The translations under genes and the position numbers were made by a program. A stretch of DNA of 57,304 nt, taken from Pseudomonadota bacterium. Its GTDB lineage: Bacteria; Myxococcota_A; UBA9160; PR03. The first letter of the stretch is position 1. Each line of letters opens with the position of its first letter. Below the pieces are notes generated by a model. That model ran no database searches. It saw only the letters and a program-made list of their open reading frames with translations, and was not told the origin of the DNA. The stretch is taken from positions 1-57,304 of the forward strand of contig QEVM01000015.1 in the NCBI GenBank assembly GCA_003576805.1, read 5' to 3'. Shown piece after piece: positions 33,034-41,011 of this stretch.

Positions 33034-33427
33034 CGTTCGCGTGGACGCGCAAGGTGTAGCACGGAACGGGCCGCTCACCGGCCACCGGATGGATCTCGTG
33101 TTCGAGATCGAACCGCGAGAGCATACGTTCGTCGTCATGAATCACCGCGAGCGTCTCACGAGCAGAGAAAGGTTCGAGGAGGTGAGCGACGTCGAGGCGG
33201 TGAAGGTAAGTCTCGAGATTGCGCGGGATCTCGCGTCCCGCCACGCCGCGAGCGTCGGTGGCTACGTGGCCGAGGCTACGTCGCAGCGAAACGACGTGCG
33301 CAAACTCCTGCGAACAAGTGTACGAGGTTTTGCACTCGGCGGGTTCGGCCGCTACCGCTCCGCGAGGTATCCAGCAACGGACGTGCGCTGATCTCGACGC
33401 TAGATCGCGTTGCGGAATCGCAGACCG
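33034..33427. other. Region without a supported gene
   Basis: About 394 bases between the Cys-repeat gene and a terminator. A minus-strand frame at 32987-33244 (85 codons, RLDVAHLLEPFSARETLAVI, LSRFDLEHEIHPVAGERPV) is somewhat protein-like but overlaps the Cys-repeat gene and lacks a ribosome site. I cannot decide whether it is a remnant. Confidence 0.3.
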
Positions 33428-33459
33428 GTCGGGCGGCCGCCGAATGGCGACCGCCCGAC
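33428..33459. terminator. Hairpin terminator after the H/HC-family gene
   Basis: Stem arms GTCGGGCGG (33428-33436) and CCGCCCGAC (33451-33459), extended inward by CGCC/GGCG across single mismatches to a GAAT loop. It lies just past the stop of the minus-strand gene at 33464. Confidence 0.6.
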
Positions 33460-33463
33460 TCGT

Positions 33464-33793
33464 TTACTTCTGCGCTTGCGCGGCGTGCGCCGCGGCCATC
33501 GCGTCGTAGTCGGCCGCGTTCTGATCGTGCCGGTCCGCGATGCGGTTGCAGTGGGGACCTTGGCTGACGACCTGCTTGCCCCTGCCGTACATCTTCGCCA
33601 TGCCTCGGTGCTTCTGCGCCAGGTCGCGCGCTTCGGTGGCCTTGGCGCGGTACTCGTCGGCGAGCTTCTGGTGCTGCTCGGGCGTCGACGCGGACTCGAT
33701 TTGCGTCGCCATGTCGGGGTCCGCGGCATAAACGAGGCCCGCGCTGCCGCCAAGCAGCATGGCCGAGATCAGAAGAGTGCGGACAAGTCGCAT
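33464..33793 (-). CDS. Small exported helical protein of the H/HC family, copy
   Basis: A 109-residue protein with signal peptide VRTLLISAMLLGGSAGLVYA. The mature part reads STPEQHQKLADEYRAKATEA, RDLAQKHRGMAKMYGRGK, PHCNRIADRHDQNAADYDAM, AAAHAAQAQK. It is the closest relative of 32002-32331 and in the same orientation 1.1 kb away, so the pair arose by duplication. The ATG at 33791-33793 follows a GGAGAT site. A hairpin terminator follows the stop. Possible periplasmic metal binder; function unknown. Confidence 0.75.
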   Translation of the reverse strand: MRLVRTLLISAMLLGGSAGLVYAADPDMATQIESASTPEQHQKLADEYRAKATEARDLAQKHRGMAKMYGRGKQVVSQGPHCNRIADRHDQNAADYDAMAAAHAAQAQK

Positions 33794-34386
33794 CGAGGAA
33801 ATCTCCTGGATTGGTTCTGACCGCGGCGCTCGGAACGCCCGGCACGCGCGATCCTCTACAGCCCCCTTGTACGGCCCGGCCCGGGTGATGGTGACGTCTA
33901 CTTTGCAGCGAATCTGGAAGCGAATCGCCGCGCGCGCCCCTTCCCCGCTCGACGGGGGTTGCAGCCATCGCTGGCCACCACAAGTGTAGGGAAACGGCTG
34001 CCCCTTCGACGTCTCGTTTCACGTCACCGACGGCAGACGCGGACTCGCACAGGCCGGGGTGACCGCTTCTCGGTCATGGGCCCCGAGAAGCAGTGACCCG
34101 AGTGGGGTCGCGCGGCAGGCGGCCGAGCTCCGGAAAGCGCCATCGACCTCAGGACGACATCTCGCCAGTGGCACGTTCCAATTCCGTGTGTCCGCTCGCT
34201 CCTTGCCGCCCCGCTGGAAGGACCTAGGGCCGCTCCCAGCGCAGCGCAGCGAACGACGTCGCGATGTCGGAGCCAGCCTCGCTCCTCCCCCACCGCAGCA
34301 ACTCGTGCTAAAGGATGTGTCCGCGACGGCGCACGCCGCGCGCGCCCTCCCATCGGATGGCGCACTCCGAGAAGGAAAGCCCCGTC
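33794..34386. other. Intergenic region, no gene recognised
   Basis: A 593-base gap between divergent genes. Open frames occur on both strands, but none has a ribosome site and recognisable protein character. Promoters of the two flanking genes should be here. Confidence 0.35.
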
Positions 34387-34773
34387 ATGCGCATCTCGCG
34401 TCTGCTCATCCTGACTGCCAGCCTGGTCGTGGCTGGTCCGTTCGCATCTTGGGCGGATCCGGACAGCGGCTCTGGCCGGGACTACGTCCAGATCCATACA
34501 TCAAACTCCAACTACCACGATCCAAACGATCTCCAGGCGTACGCCGATCCGGGCGCCGGGCCGGCGGTGGACGCGGAGGGCGAGCACCTGAACACCGCCG
34601 GGCCGCGCGCGCCGGGCGTCGTCGCGACCGCTGGCCGCCGCAAGGGCATCGAGCCCGGCCGCGAGCTCGCCCCGGCGCTCCTCAACGACCCCGACGTCGT
34701 GAAGTGGCCGACGCTCGACAAGTCGCTCTGGGAGAAGCACCAGAGCGCTTACAAGATCGTGCCCCGCAAGTAA
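34387..34773 (+). CDS. Exported protein of unknown function
   Basis: A 128-residue protein with a signal peptide (SRLLILTASLVVAGPFASWA), then a polar part (SGSGRDYVQIHTSNSNYHDP, NDLQAYADPGAGPAVDAEGE) and a C-terminal segment WPTLDKSLWEKHQSAYKIVP. I do not recognise the family. GAAGGAA about ten bases before the ATG at 34387 supports the start. It lies between the H/HC-family gene and an IS5-like element, near the right end of the island. Confidence 0.6.
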   Translation: MRISRLLILTASLVVAGPFASWADPDSGSGRDYVQIHTSNSNYHDPNDLQAYADPGAGPAVDAEGEHLNTAGPRAPGVVATAGRRKGIEPGRELAPALLNDPDVVKWPTLDKSLWEKHQSAYKIVPRK

Positions 34774-34976
34774 GCATCGCGCCGATGGTTTCGCGGCCTC
34801 CGCCGGCGTCTCGTCGCGACGCGGGCGGGGGCCGCTTTGCTTTCGGGCCGAGCCGCAGCGTGCGGCACTGGATGCCGCTCGTGATCGAGTGCGTTCAAGT
34901 GGCGTCGAGACATCCCTCGCGCCGACTCGCCATGCTCATTCTCGTATCGGCTCCGCTCGCTTGTCGATGAGATGGG

Positions 34977-35705
34977 CTAGGGAACCTCTGCATTAGTCGC
35001 CCGGCATGGTAGAAGAGAGCCGGGGGTGACGACGTGGAGCATCAGCGGACGTTTGCGTCGGAAGCATGGCGGCGGAAGGGGAAGCAGACGCGGCGAGAGC
35101 GCTTTCTCGCCGAGATGGATGCGGTGATTCCCTGGTCGCGCCTGGTGTCGCTGATCGAGCCCCACTACCCGAGGTCGGGCCGGGGCCGGCCGCCGCATGA
35201 GCTGGAGCGGATGCTGCGGATCTACTTCCTGCAGCAGTGGTTCAACCTGTCGGATCCGCAGGCGGAGGACGCGATCTACGACAGTGAGTCGATGCGGCGC
35301 TTCGCGCGCGTCGAGCTCGGCGACGACGGGATCCCGGACGAGACGACGATCCTTCGCTTCCGCCACTTGCTCGAGAAGTACCAGCTGACGCAGGCGGGCA
35401 CGCTCGCGGATGCGAGCGCGCGGCGAGCACGCCTTCCACGTCGTGAAACGCCTCTGGGGCTTCGACAAGACCCGCTATCGCGGCATCGCCAAGAACTTGG
35501 CCCGTGCGCAGACGATCTTCGCCCTCGCGAACCTCTACCGGCTGCGGCATCGCCTGATGCCACCGGGGGCGACGTGCGCCCTGTGATCGCCCAAACGCCC
35601 GGATTGCGTTGCAAACACGCCGAACAGGGCGAGAGCGAGTCGCGCAATCCACTCAATCCCTCCACATCCGGCCGCTTCGATGCCGGTTGTGCAGAGGTTC
35701 CCTAG
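34977..35705 (+). mobile_element. IS5-family-like element, internally deleted, with CTAG target duplication
   Basis: Terminal inverted repeats start GGAACCTCTGCA at 34981 and end with the complement at 35701. The repeats are flanked by CTAG at 34977-34980 and 35702-35705. CTAG fits the YTAR four-base target of the IS5 subgroup. The body is 721 bases, much shorter than a complete IS5-type element, because the middle of its transposase gene is gone. The element can no longer move on its own but its ends may be used by a related transposase. It lies just inside the island's right end. Confidence 0.8.
35034..35586 (+). pseudogene. IS5-family transposase with core deleted
   Basis: The N-terminal part from the ATG at 35034 is a normal IS5-type start: RRERFLAEMDAVIPWSRLVS, PYHPRSGRGRPP-like region, YFLQQWFNLSDPQAEDAIYD and PDETTILRFRHLLEKYQL. 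Just after TLADAS (near 35415) the frame is lost. The other frame gives the ordinary C-terminal end EHAFHVVKRLWGFDKTRYRG, AKNLARAQTIFALANLYRLR and a stop at 35586. The central region with the DDE catalytic residues is missing, so the enzyme is inactive. Confidence 0.8.
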
Positions 35706-36124
35706 CTCCCGCTCAAACCCCAGACCGCGTAGCTCGTCTTTCACTCGTCTCGCACCGCTACGAGCGGGGCTGGTCACGAGCGTTCGCGCCGTTGGCGAGA
35801 GGGGCGCGCATTCTCGGGGATCCCGTGGCGGCGATCGATCGGCTCTCCACCACAGTCTCGTGCTCACGATTCGGGAGCGGCGCCGTTCCGGGCCTTGGCG
35901 AAGGCGGAAAGGCCCGGCAAGCCCGCTGCCACCGAGGCGCCGGAGCGCTCCAGAGCGCGGTCACCCATCGCCAAAACAGGCGAGGCCACTACACAGTGGG
36001 TCAGCCTGGCTGTCCGAGCACGGAGACGCATAGAGACGCCGAGACGCGTTCATCGCCGCTCTTTGCCGCCCTTTGCGTTCCCTCGCAACGAATATCGCTC
36101 ATCTCGGTGCCGTTCATCGGCTTT
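35706..36124. other. Junction between metal island and chromosomal backbone, no gene
   Basis: About 419 bases between the IS5-like element and the tRNA-like fragment. No supported gene. Around 36013-36050 there is a degenerate GAGACGC-type repeat. Confidence 0.35.
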
Positions 36125-36177
36125 CTCACCCTTTGCCAACGTGAGGGTCGCGGGTTCAAATCCCGTCTCGTGCTCCA
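36125..36177 (+). other. tRNA-Gly-like 3' fragment, candidate attachment site
   Basis: Positions 36150-36166 form a normal T-arm (stem GCGGG/CCCGT, loop TTCAAAT). They are followed by seven acceptor bases (36167-36173), a discriminator T and CCA (36175-36177). Upstream lies TTGCCAA (36133-36139), the anticodon loop of tRNA-Gly(GCC), and GGTC as a variable loop. The 5' half (D-arm and acceptor partner) is not found, and the anticodon stem is poor. The whole is the 3' part of a tRNA, the usual att site of genomic islands. It sits where metal genes end and backbone genes begin. Confidence 0.6.
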
Positions 36178-36327
36178 GGATCTTCGCAGCGCCCTAGGTC
36201 CACGCCGGCCGAGGGCGCTGTTCTTTCGGAGCTCCTGTCCGCATCCGCCACCCGGCTCGCTGCGCACCCCACTCCTCTCCAGGGAGGCCGGCGCGGCCGC
36301 GTGCGAGGCCGGGACGCGGAGACAGCC

Positions 36328-37119
36328 ATGACCGCTGCGGCTCTCGCGTGCAGCGTCCTCGCGTCGGCGATCGCGCTGGCGACGGCTTCGCCGGCCGGCG
36401 CCGTCCCCGTCGTCTTCACCACGTCGGACACGGAGCTCGTGCCGGACACCGACAACCAGGGCTGGTACACGGGCCGCGGCGAGCACGCCTTGCAGAACGA
36501 CAACTACCTGATCGGCCACAACGGCGCCGACGCGTTCCGCAACTTCTTCGTCTTCGATCTCTCGACGCTGGACCTGACCGGCCTCGTCGTCGCGAGCGCG
36601 CGTCTCGAAGTGCAGCGCTACAACGCGAGCACGCTCATCGAGGGCTACGTCTTCGAGTACGGCTTGTTCGACGTCGGGACGGACGCAGCCACGCTGATGG
36701 CGGATCACCCGGGCCCGTTGCCGAACGCCGACGGGGTGGACGTCTACGAGGATCTCGGCAGCGGCGCGTCGTACGGAAGTCTCGCGGTGGATCCGCTCGC
36801 CGGCGATGCGGACGACCTGCTCCAGTTCGACCTGAGCGCGGCGGCGCTGGCCGATCTCGGCGCGGCGGCCGGCGGCTTCTTCGCGATCGGAGGCGCGATC
36901 ACCAACCTGCAGTTCAACGCCGGCACGATCCACGCCGGCAGCGGAGGCATCGGCGACGGCATGCAGCCGCCCGTGCGCGATCCCGGCATCCAGAGGCTCG
37001 TGATCGAGGTGGTGCCGGAGCCGGGCACGCTGCTGCTCGTCGGCGGCGGGCTCGCGCTGCTGTCGAGGCGCGCCTCGGCGAGCGCGGGGCCGAGACGCCC
37101 GCGCCGACTCAGCCGCTGA
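36328..37119 (+). CDS. PEP-CTERM-sorted exported protein
   Basis: A 263-residue protein with a signal peptide ([20 protein letters not shown]), a beta-rich middle ([39 protein letters not shown]) and a C-terminal PEP-CTERM signal: [28 protein letters not shown] proteins are cut and sorted by an exosortase and end up in the extracellular matrix or surface. A second PEP-CTERM protein is at 46657-47562. The ATG at 36328 starts the signal peptide directly. The gene overlaps the convergent DUF202 gene by 11 bases. First backbone gene after the island. Confidence 0.8.
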   Translation: MTAAALACSVLASAIALATASPAGAVPVVFTTSDTELVPDTDNQGWYTGRGEHALQNDNYLIGHNGADAFRNFFVFDLSTLDLTGLVVASARLEVQRYNASTLIEGYVFEYGLFDVGTDAATLMADHPGPLPNADGVDVYEDLGSGASYGSLAVDPLAGDADDLLQFDLSAAALADLGAAAGGFFAIGGAITNLQFNAGTIHAGSGGIGDGMQPPVRDPGIQRLVIEVVPEPGTLLLVGGGLALLSRRASASAGPRRPRRLSR

Positions 37120-37510
37120 CGGCCTCGAGCAGAAGCAACACCATCACGACGCCGCCGACGGCGGTCGCGACGCCGATCGCGATCGGCCCGCGCTCGCTGC
37201 GTTCGAGTCCTTCGCCCTTGCGGAGGCGCGCGATCATGTTTCGGTGTCGGAGGCTGGCCCAGAAGTTCAGCAGGAGGCCGGCCACGACGAGCGCCACGCC
37301 GACGGGCGACGCATGCGACCGCGCGGGCAGCGGATGGCCGCTCACTGCGGCGAGCTCGCCGAGGAACAGGCTGAAGCGGGCGACGACGAAGCCGAAGGCC
37401 ATCAACGCGACGCCGGTGCGGATCCAGGCGAGGAGCGTTCGCTCGGCGGCGAGCAGGACCCGCGGATCCGCCGTGGGCTCGCTTCCCGTCTCGGTCGCCA
37501 TGCGGTCCAT
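37109..37510 (-). CDS. DUF202/YidH-family inner membrane protein
   Basis: A 133-residue protein of the DUF202 family: [20 protein letters not shown] with [15 protein letters not shown] is its signature N-terminal helix, followed by two more helices ([40 protein letters not shown]). Members (YidH and relatives) are small three-helix membrane proteins of unknown function. The start is uncertain among ATG at 37510, ATG at 37501 and GTG at 37516; no clear ribosome site helps. Confidence 0.85.
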   Translation of the reverse strand: MDRMATETGSEPTADPRVLLAAERTLLAWIRTGVALMAFGFVVARFSLFLGELAAVSGHPLPARSHASPVGVALVVAGLLLNFWASLRHRNMIARLRKGEGLERSERGPIAIGVATAVGGVVMVLLLLEAVSG

Positions 37511-37643
37511 GCTCACGCGTTTCGATCCGCGCGCAAGCGCGGAGTCGTGTCGGCTCCCCTGTCGCTCGCGGCGCGCGCGCGGGCGCTAGTCTCGGCCGGC
37601 TCGCGCTCCGCCCGGCGCCGAGCGCCGAGGAGATGGCCCGACG

Positions 37644-38369
37644 GTGACGCGAGACGATTCCCCTCCGAGCGTGCGGATCGCGGACGGGCGCACGCCCGTC
37701 GCGGACCGCATCCGCGAGCGCGTCCGCAAGGCGGGCGAGCGCTTCCACGCCAACGACAACATCTGCGCGCACGTCGAGCCGGGCGAGCTCGACGAGCTCC
37801 AGCGCGAGGTCGAGGCGAAGATGCTCGAGGTGCTGCGCGCGCTCGTGATCGACACCGAGAGCGACCACAACACGCAGGACACCGCGCGACGCGTCGCGAA
37901 GATGTACCTGCGCGAGGTGTTCGCCGGGCGCTACGTGGCCGAGCCGCCCGTGACCGAGTTCCCCAACGTCGCGGGCCTGAACGAGCTGATGATCGTCGGG
38001 CCCGTCACGGTGCGGAGCGCCTGCTCGCACCACCTCTGCCCGATCCTCGGCCGCGTCTGGATCGGCGTCATGCCGAACGAGCACACGGCGCTGATCGGCC
38101 TCTCGAAGTACGCGCGCCTCGTCGAGTGGGTGATGACGCGCCCGCAGATCCAGGAGGAGGCGATCGCGAACCTCGCCGAGCTGCTGCAGGAGAAGATGCA
38201 GCCCGACGGGCTCGCGATCGTGATGGAGGCCGACCACTCCTGCATGCAGTGGCGCGGCGTGAAGGACATGGACTCGAAGATGACCAACAGCGTGATGCGC
38301 GGCTCGTTCCTGAAGGACCCGGACCTGCGCCGCGAGTTCCTCTCGCTGCTCGCGGACCGGCGGGGCTAG
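37644..38369 (+). CDS. folE: GTP cyclohydrolase I
   Basis: A 241-residue enzyme converting GTP to dihydroneopterin triphosphate, the first step of folate and tetrahydropterin synthesis. Zinc ligands are in place: RSACSHHLCPI (Cys and His near residues 117-121) and EADHSCMQWRGV (Cys near 200). Other family blocks are ESDHNTQDTARRVAKMYLRE, PNEHTALIGLSKYARLVEW and RPQIQEEAIANLAELLQ. The N-terminal 40 residues are a variable leader. The GTG at 37644 is the only plausible start. The BLUF photoreceptor gene begins 10 bases after the stop, so they may be cotranscribed. Confidence 0.93.
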   Translation: MTRDDSPPSVRIADGRTPVADRIRERVRKAGERFHANDNICAHVEPGELDELQREVEAKMLEVLRALVIDTESDHNTQDTARRVAKMYLREVFAGRYVAEPPVTEFPNVAGLNELMIVGPVTVRSACSHHLCPILGRVWIGVMPNEHTALIGLSKYARLVEWVMTRPQIQEEAIANLAELLQEKMQPDGLAIVMEADHSCMQWRGVKDMDSKMTNSVMRGSFLKDPDLRREFLSLLADRRG

Positions 38370-38379
38370 GAGGCCGGCG

Positions 38380-38811
38380 ATGTTGACGCGACTCCTCTAC
38401 GCGAGCCGCGCCGTCGCGGCGATCGACGACGCGCTGCTCAAGGCGATCCTCGAGCGCTCGCGCACGCACAACCTCGAGCACGGCATCACCGGCGTCCTGT
38501 GCGCGCATCCCGAGGGCAACGTCTTCCTCCAGGCGCTCGAGGGATCGCGCGCGGCGGTGAACGCGCTGTACGTGGCGATCGCGCGCGATCCGCGCCATCG
38601 CGACGTGACGCTGCTCGCCTACGACGAGGCCGACGAGCGGCGCTTCCCGAGCTGGCTGATGGGCGTGGTGGACCTCGGCCGCGTCAACCGGCGCAGCATC
38701 CTGCGCTACTCCGAGCGCGCGGTGCTCGATCCGTTCGCGATGAGCGGGCGCTCGGCGCTCGCCCTGCTCGAAGAGCTGACGTCGAGCGGCGCGATCGTCA
38801 GCCACGAGTGA
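38380..38811 (+). CDS. BLUF-domain blue-light sensor protein
   Basis: A 143-residue protein consisting of one BLUF domain with a short tail. RLLYASRA carries the Tyr (residue 7), and SRTHNLEHGITGVL holds the Asn and Gly-turn. NVFLQALEG carries the Gln that switches its hydrogen bond on light, and FPSWLMGVVDL holds the Trp/Met region. BLUF domains bind FAD. With no output domain, it must act through protein partners. It follows folE closely, and pterin and flavin pathways share GTP as precursor; that link is speculation. Confidence 0.88.
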   Translation: MLTRLLYASRAVAAIDDALLKAILERSRTHNLEHGITGVLCAHPEGNVFLQALEGSRAAVNALYVAIARDPRHRDVTLLAYDEADERRFPSWLMGVVDLGRVNRRSILRYSERAVLDPFAMSGRSALALLEELTSSGAIVSHE

Positions 38812-38820
38812 GCGGCGCTC

Positions 38821-39120
38821 TCAGCCGTTCGCGAGGATCGCGAGGCGCGGGACGACGACGCCGAGGCCGGCCGCGATCAGCGCGAGCGCGATCCCGCCGG
38901 CCCAGAGCGCGCGCCACGCCTCGCCCCGCTGCCGCCAGCCCGGGCCGGGCGCGAGGGCGACCGCCGCGACGGTGACCGCGATCGCGGCGAGTTCGAGGCC
39001 GAGCAGGGAGAAACGCCGGACCCGCGCAGCGGACCCACGGCGGGAGCGGCGCGCTCCGCCCGCCGCTGCTCCGCCGTTTCCCGGCGCACTCGCATCTGTA
39101 GAAAGCGGCGCGCTCCGCAC
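38821..39120 (-). CDS. Small two-helix membrane protein
   Basis: A possible 99-residue protein. The first 50 residues are Gly/Ala/Arg-rich and low in complexity. Two helices follow (FSLLGLELAAIAVTVAAVAL and LWAGGIALALIAAGLGVVVP), separated by a basic loop (GPGWRQRGEAWR). The GTG at 39118-39120 is the only near start in frame; the real start may be a rarer codon nearer the first helix. It converges on the BLUF gene with 9 bases between. Confidence 0.45.
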   Translation of the reverse strand: MRSAPLSTDASAPGNGGAAAGGARRSRRGSAARVRRFSLLGLELAAIAVTVAAVALAPGPGWRQRGEAWRALWAGGIALALIAAGLGVVVPRLAILANG

Positions 39121-39196
39121 GCGCGGAAACGACGCTGCGTGCGCGCGGCCCGACTGGCATCGAGCGTGCACCACTCCGGCAGCGGGAGGACCACCC

Positions 39197-39643
39197 ATGT
39201 CGCGATTCGCATCGCTGTTCGGGCTCGGGCTCGCGCTCGGGCTGGCCGCTGGAACCGCCACCGCAGCGGAGGTGCGCGGCCGCGTCACCGAGGCCGATCC
39301 GGAGAAGCAGACGTTCACCATCCGCACGAGCGACGGCGGCATGCGCAGCTTCCGCGTCGACGGCTCGACCGTGACGCGCAAGGACGCGCAGGTGCACTCG
39401 TTCGGCGACATCGCCGAAGGCGACCAGGTGATCGTGGTCACCGAGACCGAGGCGCTCGCGAACGAGAAGCCGGTCGCGACGCGCGTCGACGTGCTCGAGG
39501 GCAGCGCATCCACCGATCCGGGCCCGGAGGGCGCGAACGTCGGCGGCGTCGGTTCCGGCACCGTGCAGGGCGAGCACACCGGCGCGCCGAACGAGGGCGC
39601 CGATCCGGCGCGCACCGGCAAGCCCGACCCGCACTCCGATTGA
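39197..39643 (+). CDS. Small exported beta-rich protein
   Basis: A 148-residue protein with a signal peptide (SLFGLGLALGLAAGTATAA) followed by an OB-fold-like part: EVRGRVTEADPEKQTFTIRT, FRVDGSTVTRKDAQVHSFGD and AEGDQVIVVTETEAL. A low-complexity Gly/Pro/Asp tail ends it. The pattern resembles DUF5666-type periplasmic proteins. GGGAGGA lies well before the ATG at 39197. Function unknown. Confidence 0.7.
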   Translation: MSRFASLFGLGLALGLAAGTATAAEVRGRVTEADPEKQTFTIRTSDGGMRSFRVDGSTVTRKDAQVHSFGDIAEGDQVIVVTETEALANEKPVATRVDVLEGSASTDPGPEGANVGGVGSGTVQGEHTGAPNEGADPARTGKPDPHSD

Positions 39644-39787
39644 CCTCCACCGCCGCCGAGTGAAGCGGCCGTCGCGCGCTCGAGGTGCGCGCGCGGTCGG
39701 CCGATCTCTTCTCGCGGACGCAGCGCAACCGGGACTGGCCGCACGGGCCGTTTCTCGCGTACCCAACGCTGCCAGGAGAAGAGACGC

Positions 39788-40321
39788 ATGCGAGGCACAC
39801 GATTCGTCGCTCGGGGCATGGCGTTGGCGCTCGGTCTGGCGCTCGCGCTCGGCGCGGCGCCCGCGCACGCGGGCAAGCCGGATCACGCGGGCAAGGGCAA
39901 GAACGGTTCGCCCGGCAAGAGCGCCGAGAAGAAGTCGAAGGGCGGCGGCGCGTCCCGCTCGCAGGGTCCGTCCGAGCACGGCGGACACAAGGGAAACGGC
40001 GGCGGCGGCGAGATTCGTTTCACGACCTCGGTGCGCAGCGACGTGCACGAGTGGTACGAGCACGAGTATCACGGCCACTGTCCGCCGGGCCTCGCCAAGA
40101 AGCACAACGGCTGTCTGCCGCCCGGCCTCGCGAAGAAGCGCTACGTCGTCGGGCAGCCGCTGCCGCCCGGCATCGTGATCGGAATCGTGCCGCCGTCGCT
40201 CGCGGTGATCCTCGGCCCGCCGCCGATCGGCTACCGCTACGGCATGATCGACGGCGACATCGTGAAGCTGGCGATCGGGACCGCGCTCGTCGTGGACGCG
40301 ATCGACGGGCTCATGAACTAG
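39788..40321 (+). CDS. RcnB/CigR-like exported protein
   Basis: A 177-residue protein with a signal peptide (GMALALGLALALGAAPAHA), a Gly/Lys/Ser-rich middle and the typical C-terminal part of RcnB/CigR-like proteins: CPPGLAKKHNGCLPPGLAKK, RYVVGQPLPPG and YRYGMIDGDIVKLAIGTALV. RcnB in E. coli affects nickel/cobalt balance and CigR is a membrane-linked regulator; neither job can be transferred safely. AGGAGA lies just before the ATG at 39788. Confidence 0.75.
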   Translation: MRGTRFVARGMALALGLALALGAAPAHAGKPDHAGKGKNGSPGKSAEKKSKGGGASRSQGPSEHGGHKGNGGGGEIRFTTSVRSDVHEWYEHEYHGHCPPGLAKKHNGCLPPGLAKKRYVVGQPLPPGIVIGIVPPSLAVILGPPPIGYRYGMIDGDIVKLAIGTALVVDAIDGLMN

Positions 40322-40527
40322 CAGGGCCCGCCCGGCAGCTCGGGCTCCGGCTTGGCTGCTGCCCGCGCGCCGCGCGCGCACGCTGCGACCGGTCCGCGCG
40401 ACACGCCGCCACAGCGCTGCGTACGATCCGCGCGCTGCGACGCCGCGGTGGCGGCACGTGCGTTGCACGACCTCCTGCGGGAAACCGGCGCCGCCGCAGC
40501 GCGGTCCGGCGCCGCGAGGAGGGTCCC

Positions 40528-40998
40528 ATGGGCGACAAGCAAAAGGCGAAGGAGCGCAAGGGCGAGGTCGCGGCGCGCAGCCCCCTCGCGGAGCTCGGAC
40601 TTCGCAGCTGGCATCCGTTCGCGCGCCTCTTCGAGGATCTCTGGGACGACAAGCGCCTCGCCGCAGTGCGCTGGAGCCCGGCGGTGGACGTCACGGAGAA
40701 CGAGCGCGCCTACGCGATCACGATCGAGCTGCCCGGCGCGAGGCGCGAGGACGTCTCGCTCGAGCTGCACGGCGACGTCCTCGACGTGCGCGGCGAGAAG
40801 CGCTGCGAGCGCGAGGAGAAGGACGAGCGGCGCCACATGGTCGAGCGCACCTACGGAGCGTTCCAGCGCAGCTTCACGCTGCCCGCGAACGCCGACGCGT
40901 CCAACATCTCGGCCACGTTCAAGGACGGCGTGCTCACCATCGAGATCCCGAAGTCGGAGGCCGCGAAGCCGCGCCAGGTCGACATCAAGACCGCTTGA
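40528..40998 (+). CDS. Small heat-shock protein, Hsp20/alpha-crystallin family
   Basis: A 156-residue holdase chaperone. The N-terminal arm (HPFARLFEDLWDDKR) precedes the alpha-crystallin domain: WSPAVDVTENERAYAITIEL, REDVSLELHGDVLDVRGEK, ERTYGAFQRSFTLPANAD, FKDGVLTIEIPKSE. AGGAGGG is placed before the ATG at 40528. It ends 13 bases from the convergent lysA-like gene. Confidence 0.93.
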   Translation: MGDKQKAKERKGEVAARSPLAELGLRSWHPFARLFEDLWDDKRLAAVRWSPAVDVTENERAYAITIELPGARREDVSLELHGDVLDVRGEKRCEREEKDERRHMVERTYGAFQRSFTLPANADASNISATFKDGVLTIEIPKSEAAKPRQVDIKTA

Positions 40999-41011
40999 GC
41001 GGCTTGCGCGG

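Noticed and set aside
32987..33244. 85-codon minus-strand frame with some protein-like character
   Set aside because: Overlaps the Cys-repeat gene, lacks a ribosome site and matches no family I know.
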